Position numbers and translations under genes: made by a program. 12,625 bases of DNA from Chloroflexota bacterium (GTDB lineage Bacteria; Chloroflexota; Dehalococcoidia; DSTF01; RBG-16-68-14), in NCBI GenBank assembly GCA_022561355.1, contig JADFRJ010000049.1, positions 1 through 12,625 of the forward strand, written 5' to 3'. This document shows positions 7,870-12,625 of the stretch, one piece after another. Position 1 is the stretch's first letter, and each line of letters opens with the position of its first letter. Below the pieces are notes generated by a model. The model ran no database searches. It was not told the DNA's origin and was given only the letters and a program-made list of their open reading frames with translations.

Positions 7870-9149
7870 GAACGCCTCGCTGGCTGATCTGACGCGACGA
7901 GCTGTTCGACAGCCTCCAGCTCCGCGGTCATCCGCTCCTCCCAGGTCCAGAAGCGCTTGGTGGCCTCCTCACGAGCTCCTGCGGCTAGGCGGCAGCGCAT
8001 GCCCGTATCCCGGGCGAGTTCGATGACGGCTTGGGCGATCGCGGCGGGACGGCCCGTGGGCAGCAGCCGGCCGGTCTCGCCATCGCGGATCAAGTCCGAA
8101 GTTTCGCCGGCGTCCACAGTCACGATCGGCATGCCACAACACATCGCTTCCATGAGCGGATTGCCAACGTTCGACAGGTCGGCCGGCGCAAGGAACAGGT
8201 CGGCTGCCTGCATGTAGCTCAGAACGTCCCCCTGAGGAACGGAGCCGGTGATCCGTACTGAGTCCCAAACACCGAGATCGCGCGCTTGCCGTTCGAGGTT
8301 CGCCCGTTCGTCGCCATCTCCAACGACGATCAACTCGGCCTTGGGGATCGCGCGTATGATCTCAGGCATCGCGGCGACCACGCGATCGACCCGCTTCCAG
8401 CGGGCTAGCCGAGATGCGGTTAGCAGTACGAGGGCGTCGTCCGGTACGTTTAGGTCCGCCCGAAGCCGCTGCCGCGTAGCCGAGTCCGCGGGCCGCAGCC
8501 GGTCGAGGTCGAGACCGTTGCGCCAAAAGCGGACCTTGCCGGCGGAGGAGGGGTTGAGTTGAGCCAGCACTTCGTCGCCGCGGGTGCCATCGTTCGTCAT
8601 GATATATAAGTCCGCTTGCGTCCGCATCGCTCGGACCTCCTCGGATGCTCGTAAGAGCGCGAGCTTGCTGTTGAGATGCGGGTGGAGCACGGTTCCTTGA
8701 TACCTGGCGACGATTGGCACATCGCTTCCATGCCGGCGCAGCGACTTGGCCGCCAACAGGCCGTGCACTTCATACCCGTATAGCAAGTCGACGTGACCGT
8801 CCTCTAGTACCCGCTTCGCCTGGCGGGAAGCGAGATAGGGGTAGAGAATCGCGAAGCGGAGCTTTTGGTCGACCGCCTTCGCGATCGAGGGTAGCGGCAG
8901 TCGCGATTCTTGGAGGCTTGGCAGATGGAAGCGCTGGAACGTGACGCCTGGCAGGTCCGGCAAGGGGCTGGGTTTGGCGCTCCGAAGGCCTTCTCGAGGA
9001 AGCTGGGCGTTGGCGCCGATCGTTGGAGCGACGACTGTAACGCGATGCCCGCGCTCGCCATACGCGCGGAGCGTTCGATAGAGGCTTGGCGCGCCTCCCC
9101 GGCCATGAAGCGCCCATACGTCGAGCGCGCAGAGCATCAGCACGTGCAT
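7866..9149 (-). CDS. GT4-type glycosyltransferase, first gene of the glycan operon
   Basis: This 427-aa GT-B protein carries MHVLMLCALDVWALHGRGGA (1-20, Gly-rich donor/acceptor loop), RYQGTVL (149-155), WRNGLDL (209-215), TASRLARWKRVD (244-255, Arg247 and Lys252), LIVVGDGDERANLE (273-286) and LSNVGNPLMEAM (325-336). Here the EX7E first position is Ser326 and the second is Glu334, the SNVGNPLLEA variant known in part of the GT4 family. The frame is open upstream to 9326, but that extension is the antisense of tRNA-Pro and is not protein. The ATG at 9149 has AGAGG about seven bases upstream and begins the family's first beta-strand. The flippase start overlaps its stop. As the promoter-proximal gene it faces away from the tRNA across a 92-bp gap. 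Confidence 0.92.
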   Translation of the reverse strand: MHVLMLCALDVWALHGRGGAPSLYRTLRAYGERGHRVTVVAPTIGANAQLPREGLRSAKPSPLPDLPGVTFQRFHLPSLQESRLPLPSIAKAVDQKLRFAILYPYLASRQAKRVLEDGHVDLLYGYEVHGLLAAKSLRRHGSDVPIVARYQGTVLHPHLNSKLALLRASEEVRAMRTQADLYIMTNDGTRGDEVLAQLNPSSAGKVRFWRNGLDLDRLRPADSATRQRLRADLNVPDDALVLLTASRLARWKRVDRVVAAMPEIIRAIPKAELIVVGDGDERANLERQARDLGVWDSVRITGSVPQGDVLSYMQAADLFLAPADLSNVGNPLMEAMCCGMPIVTVDAGETSDLIRDGETGRLLPTGRPAAIAQAVIELARDTGMRCRLAAGAREEATKRFWTWEERMTAELEAVEQLVASDQPARRS

Positions 9150-9195
9150 GGTTCGCCTCTGGGGCAGTGTAGCCTTCGTACTTGGAGACAGCAAC

Positions 9196-9225
9196 GTGAC
9201 ACTCCAGATTGCGTTCTGATAGTAT
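9196..9225 (+). promoter_or_regulatory. Sigma-70-type promoter of the tRNA-Pro gene
   Basis: A -35 box GTGACA (9196-9201, five of six to TTGACA) and a -10 box TAGTAT (9220-9225) are separated by 18 bp. The predicted start near 9232 is about ten bases before the mature tRNA 5' end, as expected for a stable RNA gene. Confidence 0.6.
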
Positions 9226-9241
9226 GCAGTGACTCCCCGGT

Positions 9242-9319
9242 CGGGGTGTAGCTCAGCCAGGCTAGAGTGCACGCTTCGGGAGCGTGAGGCCGGCAGTTCG
9301 AATCTGCCCACCCCGACCA
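9242..9319 (+). tRNA. tRNA-Pro (anticodon CGG)
   Basis: The cloverleaf was folded by hand. The acceptor stem CGGGGTG (9242-9248) pairs fully with CACCCCG (9309-9315). The D stem GCTC (9251-9254) pairs with GAGT (9265-9268), with one G-U pair. The anticodon stem CACGC (9270-9274) pairs with GCGTG (9282-9286). The loop TTCGGGA carries the anticodon CGG at 9277-9279. The T stem GGCAG (9292-9296) pairs with CTGCC (9304-9308) around the TTCGAAT loop. The discriminator is A9316, and CCA is encoded at 9317-9319. It reads the proline codon CCG, useful in a GC-rich genome. Antisense translation of this gene produces the spurious peptide GRFELPASRS, a well-known annotation artefact. Confidence 0.97.
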
Positions 9320-9397
9320 ATCTCACTCACCCCAATGGCCCCGTTCAACCATAAGGGATCATACCCTACAGACGCCCCAGCTTCGGCCGACAAAAGT

Positions 9398-9415
9398 TGT
9401 GAATAAGTTTTCACA
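9398..9415. promoter_or_regulatory. Perfect palindrome with DnaA-box-like arm upstream of the TPR gene
   Basis: TGTGAA and TTCACA face each other across six bases, in the most AT-rich part of the intergenic region. The minus strand of 9398-9406 reads TTATTCACA, matching the DnaA-box consensus TTATNCACA. The opposite arm (9407-9415, GTTTTCACA) is one mismatch from the relaxed form. The layout also resembles a CRP/FNR-type dyad, but the TGTGA/TCACA spacing is 8 rather than 6. This could be a regulator operator or a DnaA site. Confidence 0.4.
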
Positions 9416-9429
9416 CTTTATGTGGTCTT

Positions 9430-9444
9430 GTGGCTTGCAGCCAC
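9430..9444. repeat. Short perfect inverted repeat in the leader region of the TPR gene
   Basis: GTGGCT and AGCCAC are separated by TGC, giving six base pairs and a three-base loop. It overlaps the TTGCAG (9435-9440) that is the best -35 candidate for a TACAAT -10 box at 9459-9464 (spacer 18 bp). It may therefore be an operator. It lacks a T-run, so it is not a good terminator for the tRNA. The remainder of 9320-9513 shows nothing else I can name. Confidence 0.4.
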
Positions 9445-9464
9445 TATAGGGGCGGCGATACAAT
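9435..9464 (+). promoter_or_regulatory. Candidate promoter of the TPR protein gene
   Basis: TACAAT at 9459-9464 is a good -10 box. TTGCAG at 9435-9440, 18 bp upstream, is a weak -35 (only TTG matches). The transcript would start near 9471 and give a leader of about 43 nt before the ATG at 9514. Confidence 0.4.
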
Positions 9465-9513
9465 CCGTCGGATAACGAAGTCAGGCCATCGGAAATCGAA
9501 CGAAGGAATCGGA

Positions 9514-10374
9514 ATGCCAGACATGTTTCAGGAAGACGCACAGGTTCAGGTCAAGCGCCGGGAGAGCGAACGCGCGGTCAAGCTGGCGATGTCCAATCGC
9601 TGGGAGGACGCCGCCGCGGCGAACCGGGCGATCCTAGATGTCTTCCCTAACGACACAGACTCGTACAACAGGCTTGGCAAGGCCCTCATGGAACTCAAAC
9701 GCTATCCAGCCGCCAAGAAGGCGTACAAGAAGGCTCTTGGGCTGGACGAGTCGAACAAGGTCGCCAGGAAGAACCTGGAGCGAATCACGGCGCTCGCCAA
9801 GGCGGGCGCCGCCGGGACCAAGGCCGCACAGGCCGACCCTTCGCTCTTCATCGAGGAGATGGGGAAGACGGCGCTCACGACGCTATCGGCAGTGGACCCC
9901 GATGTTCTGATCAAGCTGACGGCCGGCGATAGCGTAGAACTGAAGAAGAAGCGGAGCGACCTGATCGTCCAGACGGCAGGTGGTGACGCGATCGGCTCGA
10001 TTGAACCCAAACTGAGGGCTCGAATTCTGAAGCTGCTTGAGAGCGGCAGCGAGTACGCCGCCGCCATTACGAGCCTAGCCGGGGATGAGTGCCACATCAT
10101 CATCAAGGAGACGCACCGGGATGTGAGTCAGGCCGGGCCCTCGTTCCCGACGGCGATCACCACCGAGACGGTGCGACCATACACGAAGGACAGTCTAATT
10201 CAGCGCGGGACGAAGGACGAAGAGGCAGCAAAGACACCGGGAGCCCCGCGTTCCGAAGAAGATGCCGGGGACGAAGACTGGGAGGGCGAATCGGTCGCTC
10301 AGGTGGGGACCGTCAGCATCAACGATGCTGTCGCGGCCGAGGAGGCTGAGGACGCGGAGGAGCTAGAGGAGTAG
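9514..10374 (+). CDS. TPR-repeat protein with a HIRAN-like middle region and acidic C-terminus
   Basis: This protein is 286 aa. Residues about 16-48 and 49-82 form two tetratricopeptide units, the second very regular (YNRLGKALMELKRYPAAKKA, 51-70). An Ala/Lys-rich helix leads to a compact middle region, about 136-200. Its pattern (LTAGDSVELKKKRSDLIVQT, then DAIGSIEPKLRARILKLLESGSEY) recalls the strand, turn, I-G-x-I and L-L-x-x-G order of HIRAN-type beta domains. I noticed this by eye and it is unproven. The last 50 residues are strongly acidic (15 or more Glu/Asp) and probably disordered. There is no signal peptide or membrane helix, so it is cytoplasmic. The ATG at 9514 is chosen for AAGGA seven bases upstream. 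An ATG three codons later, or 28 upstream codons, are possible alternatives. It is monocistronic, ended by the terminator that follows. The function is unknown. TPRs suggest protein-protein contacts. Confidence 0.85.
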   Translation: MPDMFQEDAQVQVKRRESERAVKLAMSNRWEDAAAANRAILDVFPNDTDSYNRLGKALMELKRYPAAKKAYKKALGLDESNKVARKNLERITALAKAGAAGTKAAQADPSLFIEEMGKTALTTLSAVDPDVLIKLTAGDSVELKKKRSDLIVQTAGGDAIGSIEPKLRARILKLLESGSEYAAAITSLAGDECHIIIKETHRDVSQAGPSFPTAITTETVRPYTKDSLIQRGTKDEEAAKTPGAPRSEEDAGDEDWEGESVAQVGTVSINDAVAAEEAEDAEELEE

Positions 10375-10395
10375 CTGACGACTAGGCGAACGCGA

Positions 10396-10433
10396 GAGGC
10401 CCCTGACAGAATGTCGTCAGGGGCCTCATCTTT
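10396..10433 (+). terminator. Rho-independent terminator of the TPR protein gene
   Basis: GAGGCCCCTGAC (10396-10407) pairs perfectly with GTCAGGGGCCTC (10416-10427) over 12 bp, with an 8-base loop. ATCTTT follows as a short, imperfect T-tract. It lies 22 bases after the stop codon. The stem is symmetric and could also slow transcripts from the right, but there is no T-run on that side. Confidence 0.85.
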
Positions 10434-10739
10434 GGCTCCCTCACTATGTCGTTTACGTCGATCGCGCCATCGATCACCGCGCACAACTTCCTGTCCGCGT
10501 TCGTGATCAACCCGACGTTCTGGTTTGGCGGCGCGTTCTAACCGCTTGAGCGTTTGCCGACCGGACTTGAGATTCTCGCGTATTTCCTCCCAATCACTCA
10601 CATCGTAGCGATCAACCGTGGCCTGCTGACGGGGGACATGCACTGGTCGCACTTGGGCAATCTTGCCGCCGCCCTCGCGTTCGCCGGAGCGTTCTTCGCG
10701 CTCGCTCTTTGGAGGATGCGCCGACGCATGGTGAAGTAG
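10422..10739 (+). pseudogene. Remnant of an ABC-2 type transporter permease (C-terminal end, with in-frame stop)
   Basis: The frame through 10446-10538 reads MSFTSIAPSITAHNF, then NPTFWFGGAF, hits TAA at 10539-10541, and resumes in the same frame as PLERLPTGLEILAYFLPITH, then INRGLLTGD and a final hydrophobic helix to the TAG at 10737. The two halves join into the conserved end of NodJ/DrrB-type ABC-2 permeases: the ALAPS helix, the F-x-G-x-F-x-P-L-x-x-L-P turn, then LPLTH and a last transmembrane helix. Only about 100 of some 250 residues remain. The homology-like frame begins inside the right arm of the terminator hairpin (GLIFGSL), and the ATP-binding partner is absent. The TAA falls where the family has Phe or Tyr. 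Truncation plus nonsense codon mean a dead gene. A sequencing error could explain the stop but not the missing N-terminus. Confidence 0.75.
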
Positions 10740-10746
10740 CGGCGTC

Positions 10747-11652
10747 TTAGCGGATACCGCTGTCGTACCGGATCAGCACTTCCGTGAAAGCGCCGTCCGT
10801 CACGATGACCGGCTGCTCGCTCGCGAACGGTGGCGCGCCCGGGTTCGGGGAATGCGGCACGATGACGTAGCTTCCTGCTGGCAACGAAATTTCGAACTCG
10901 CCGCGGCCGTTTGAGAAGACAATGACGCCTCGCCTAGCGACGCGATTCTCGATTGCGATCTTCGCACTAAACGGCTGATCAGGGCAGGGGACACCCTTCT
11001 GGATCACCGGGCACATCGGGCCGATAGTAACGAGCCCATAGATGCCAGATATTGCTGGAAAGAAGTCGTTGATAAGCCCGGCGACGAACTGGAGGATCAG
11101 CGCAGCATCGAGCGCGTTCACGTGGCCGCTGCTGTTGACGTCCGCGACGAGCAAGCACGTGTACGTGAGTTTGTCGATCAGTCCCGCGTCGAACTGAAGC
11201 ACGAGCAACGCATCGCGGCTGTCGACTACACCGTTGCAGTCGGCATCGCCCGGCTGGGGCGCCGGAAGTTCACTCGCGGTCCCGGACGCGACGTTCGAGT
11301 ATTCAGACGTGCCAGCCGCGTTCGTCGCCGCGACGCGATACCAGTAGGTCACGCCGTCGCTCAGGCCGCCGTCGTTGTACTCCGTGCTATCCGCGGGCAG
11401 CAGGGCCGCCACGCCCCACGGTCCTTCCGAACTCGCCGAGGAACGTTCGAGGATGAACTGCTCTTCGTCCTCCGAGTTGTCGTTCCAAAACAGCGTGATC
11501 TTTAGCGCGTCTTGCACGACCCTGGCTTCCAGGTTTGCAGGCGCTGCTGGCACCGAGCCGCCGGCGTTTGCGAGCGCGCTGGTGATGGCCACCAGCACGA
11601 TAGCTCCAACCAAGGCAATCGTTAGGTGATGGGCGCGAATCGTTCTCAACAT
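10747..11652 (-). CDS. Secreted FN3-dockerin protein with C-terminal carboxypeptidase-regulatory-like domain
   Basis: This protein is 301 aa. Residues 1-30 are a signal peptide (basic MLRTIRAHH, a hydrophobic core, then the ALANA cleavage-like site). Residues 35-127 are a fibronectin type III domain (PAAPANLEA, LFWNDNSEDEEQFILERS, YWYRVAATNAAGTSEYSN). Residues 135-194 are a dockerin type I pair of Ca-binding loops: DADCNGVVDSRD (136-147) and DVNSSGHVNALD (171-182), each followed by a similar LQFxAGLI helix. Residues 203-299 look like the carboxypeptidase-regulatory Ig-like fold, with GPMCP...VPCPDQPF and SLPAGSYVIVPHSP. Cys139/Cys166 and Cys214/Cys223 may form disulphides. It should be an exported calcium-binding adhesion or scaffold protein; no enzyme domain is seen. 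The ATG at 11652 has GGAAGGA about six bases upstream and begins the signal peptide; the 49 upstream codons are non-coding. Its 3' end is 7 bp from the convergent permease remnant. Confidence 0.88.
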   Translation of the reverse strand: MLRTIRAHHLTIALVGAIVLVAITSALANAGGSVPAAPANLEARVVQDALKITLFWNDNSEDEEQFILERSSASSEGPWGVAALLPADSTEYNDGGLSDGVTYWYRVAATNAAGTSEYSNVASGTASELPAPQPGDADCNGVVDSRDALLVLQFDAGLIDKLTYTCLLVADVNSSGHVNALDAALILQFVAGLINDFFPAISGIYGLVTIGPMCPVIQKGVPCPDQPFSAKIAIENRVARRGVIVFSNGRGEFEISLPAGSYVIVPHSPNPGAPPFASEQPVIVTDGAFTEVLIRYDSGIR

Positions 11653-11669
11653 GGCTTCCTTCCAGGTAT

Positions 11670-11684
11670 CAGATCGCGGATCTG
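11670..11684. repeat. Inverted repeat in the 5' leader of the dockerin gene
   Basis: CAGATC and GATCTG flank GCG, giving six perfect base pairs between the likely transcription start and the start codon on the minus strand. It could be an operator just downstream of the promoter or a small mRNA stem-loop near the ribosome binding site. Confidence 0.4.
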
Positions 11685-11706
11685 TGAGGGCTCTTTGGGT
11701 CTCTAC

Positions 11707-11712
11707 ATTATA
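11707..11712 (-). promoter_or_regulatory. -10 box of the dockerin gene promoter
   Basis: A perfect TATAAT on the minus strand in an otherwise GC-rich divergent region. The start would be near 11700, giving a leader of about 48 nt. No recognisable -35 box lies 16-18 bp upstream, so an activator or an alternative sigma factor may be involved. Confidence 0.5.
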
Positions 11713-11790
11713 TGACGCCAGCCGGCGGAAATAGGTTCCGGAATCAGCCTGAAGCGGCCTCCAGAAAGGCCCCGATGAGAACGCCCAGCA

Positions 11791-11799
11791 TGCTATCAT
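11791..11799 (+). promoter_or_regulatory. Extended -10 promoter of the C26 hydrolase gene
   Basis: TGCTATCAT carries the TGn extension and a TATCAT -10 box. No -35 is evident. The start would fall near 11806, leaving a very short leader that begins at the AGGAGGG ribosome binding site (11806-11812). Confidence 0.4.
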
Positions 11800-11816
11800 T
11801 TGGATAGGAGGGCTCT

Positions 11817-12539
11817 GTGGCAGATTCCCGGCCCCGCATCGGGGTCACACGCTGGGAAGACATCCCCGGCGAACGCATCGAAGACTACTGGGAGCGTGTG
11901 GAGGAAGCAGGCGGCCAAGCCGTTGACCTGCGTGGTATTGACGTCTCGATAGCTAGCCTGAGCGGGCTCATACTCACTGGCGGTCTCGATATCGACCCAA
12001 AACGCTACGGCGAGGAGCCGCACGAGCGGACGAAGATCGCCGAGCGCGCCCGCGACGACTACGAGGTCAAGATGCTGCGGGCCGCGCTAGACGCGGACCT
12101 GCCCGTCCTGGCGATCTGCCGGGGTTCGCAGTTGCTAAACGTCGCCATGGGCGGGAGGCTCCTTCAGAACGTTGAAACCTCGAATCATAGAGCCGACTAC
12201 AAGAGCGAAGGGTACCCGTCACGCTGGCATTCAGTGAGGCTCGAGGCCGGCAGCCGTCTGAGGGAGCTGTACGCCAGCGATGAGATAGCGGTCAATTCGC
12301 GGCATCATCAGGGCGTCTTCCCGGAGATGGTCGCGCCGGGGCTAACGGCGGTTGCCCTCTCGCCCGACGGAGTGGTGGAGGCCACGGAAAGCATCGCCCA
12401 CCGTTGGGTCACCGGAGTGCAGTGGCATCCGGAACGCACGGAGGTTGAGCATCCGCACTTCTTGCGCGAACAACGCGCCCTCTTTTTGGCGTTCGTAGGC
12501 GCAGTAAAGAGCCAGCCAGAGAGTGTGGCAAGCGCATGA
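11817..12539 (+). CDS. Gamma-glutamyl-gamma-aminobutyrate hydrolase family protein (peptidase C26, class I glutamine amidotransferase fold)
   Basis: This 240-aa protein is of normal length for the PuuD-like family. Motifs are IGVTRWED (8-15), YWERVEEAGGQAVDL (24-38), the oxyanion LILTGGLDIDPKRYGE (51-66), the nucleophile elbow VLAICRGSQLLNVAMGG with Cys101 (97-113), WHSVRL (137-142), NSRHHQ (160-165) and VTGVQWHPE (198-206). The His204 and Glu206 in the last motif complete the catalytic triad. Members cleave gamma-glutamyl amides such as gamma-glutamyl-GABA in polyamine breakdown; the true substrate here is unknown. The start is GTG with a strong AGGAGGG four bases upstream. The stop overlaps the alpha/beta-hydrolase start (ATGA), so the two are likely co-translated. 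No polyamine-pathway gene (puuA/B/C) is next to it, which leaves the role open. Confidence 0.93.
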   Translation: MADSRPRIGVTRWEDIPGERIEDYWERVEEAGGQAVDLRGIDVSIASLSGLILTGGLDIDPKRYGEEPHERTKIAERARDDYEVKMLRAALDADLPVLAICRGSQLLNVAMGGRLLQNVETSNHRADYKSEGYPSRWHSVRLEAGSRLRELYASDEIAVNSRHHQGVFPEMVAPGLTAVALSPDGVVEATESIAHRWVTGVQWHPERTEVEHPHFLREQRALFLAFVGAVKSQPESVASA

Positions 12540-12625
12540 CGATGCCTGACATCCAGTTCACCAGCACGGCTGATGGCATGAGCATCGCTTATGGGTCAAC
12601 GGGCGAGGGCAACCCCCTGGTGATG
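12536..12625 (+). CDS. Alpha/beta-hydrolase family protein, N-terminal fragment (cut by window edge)
   Basis: The 30 visible codons read MTMPDIQFTSTADGMSIAYG, then STGEGNPLVM. The order I-x-(F/Y)-x-x-(T/S)-x-D-G-x-x-I-A-Y, short turn, G-E-G-x-P-L-V is the first beta-hairpin of alpha/beta-hydrolases, including those fused to adenylate cyclase or LuxR modules. The catalytic residues lie outside the window. The ATG overlaps the C26 hydrolase stop by 4 nt, and a second ATG two codons on is also possible. Confidence 0.7.
   Translation, partial: MTMPDIQFTSTADGMSIAYGSTGEGNPLVM

Noticed and set aside
9166..9194. TTGCTG-N17-TACACT as the promoter of the glycan operon
   Set aside because: The spacing is ideal, but the predicted start falls inside the ribosome binding site of the first gene and both boxes match poorly.
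9150..9326. N-terminal extension of the first GT4 protein containing GRFELPASRS
   Set aside because: It is the antisense translation of tRNA-Pro, a familiar artefact. The ATG at 9149 has a ribosome binding site and starts the true fold.
9354..9367. AGGG/CCCT hairpin after the tRNA as a terminator
   Set aside because: It has only four base pairs and no T-run.
9398..9415. A true CRP site
   Set aside because: The TGTGA and TCACA halves are 8 bases apart rather than 6, so only a general palindrome or DnaA-like site is claimed.
1..12625. CRISPR array, insertion sequence, toxin-antitoxin or phage-defence system
   Set aside because: No regularly spaced repeats, transposase motifs, terminal inverted repeats or defence-type domains were seen.

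Overview
The window is GC-rich, gene-dense bacterial DNA. The organism is probably environmental. A secreted FN3/dockerin/carboxypeptidase-regulatory protein, a TPR protein with an acidic tail and the general gene style suggest Chloroflexota (Dehalococcoidia or a relative). That placement is an inference from protein style, with no marker gene to confirm it.

Region 1 (1-9149, all minus strand) is a cell-surface glycan cluster, read here in order of transcription. It starts with a GT4 glycosyltransferase (7866-9149), a Wzx-type flippase (6532-7869) and a second GT4 (5312-6535). After a 44-nt gap come a third GT4 (4167-5267), a membrane-anchored ExoA-like GT2 (3122-4144) and a SAM methyltransferase (2451-3125). 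Last are a DegT/DnrJ/EryC1/StrS sugar aminotransferase (1270-2454), a small PglC-type phosphoglycosyl transferase (672-1265) and the N-terminal half of a CapD/PglF-type nucleotide-sugar 4,6-dehydratase that runs off the left edge (1-675). Five of the eight junctions are 4-nt ATGA/GTGA overlaps and a sixth is a 4-nt gap, so this reads as one translationally coupled operon. The last three genes match the dehydratase, aminotransferase and phosphoglycosyl-transferase logic of bacillosamine-type pathways. The expected model is a 4-amino-4,6-dideoxy sugar made and loaded onto undecaprenyl phosphate, extended by the glycosyltransferases, perhaps methylated, and flipped by the Wzx protein. No polymerase, chain-length regulator or sugar N-acetyltransferase is visible.

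Region 2 (9150-10440, plus strand) holds a divergent tRNA-Pro(CGG) with encoded CCA and a good promoter. A 194-bp intergenic stretch with two perfect palindromes follows, then a TPR protein gene with an unusual C-terminal half, closed by a strong intrinsic terminator.

Region 3 (10420-12625) begins with a decayed ABC-2 permease fragment that abuts the terminator and carries an in-frame TAA. A convergent gene encodes the secreted FN3-dockerin protein. Divergent from that is a class I glutamine-amidotransferase-like hydrolase (peptidase C26), overlapping by 4 nt the start of an alpha/beta-hydrolase that runs off the right edge.

No rRNA, CRISPR array, transposase or integrase is visible. The clearest oddities are the broken permease at the terminator, the divergent EX7E motifs and GC-palindromic insert among the GT4 enzymes, and the unrecognised (possibly HIRAN-like) domain of the TPR protein.
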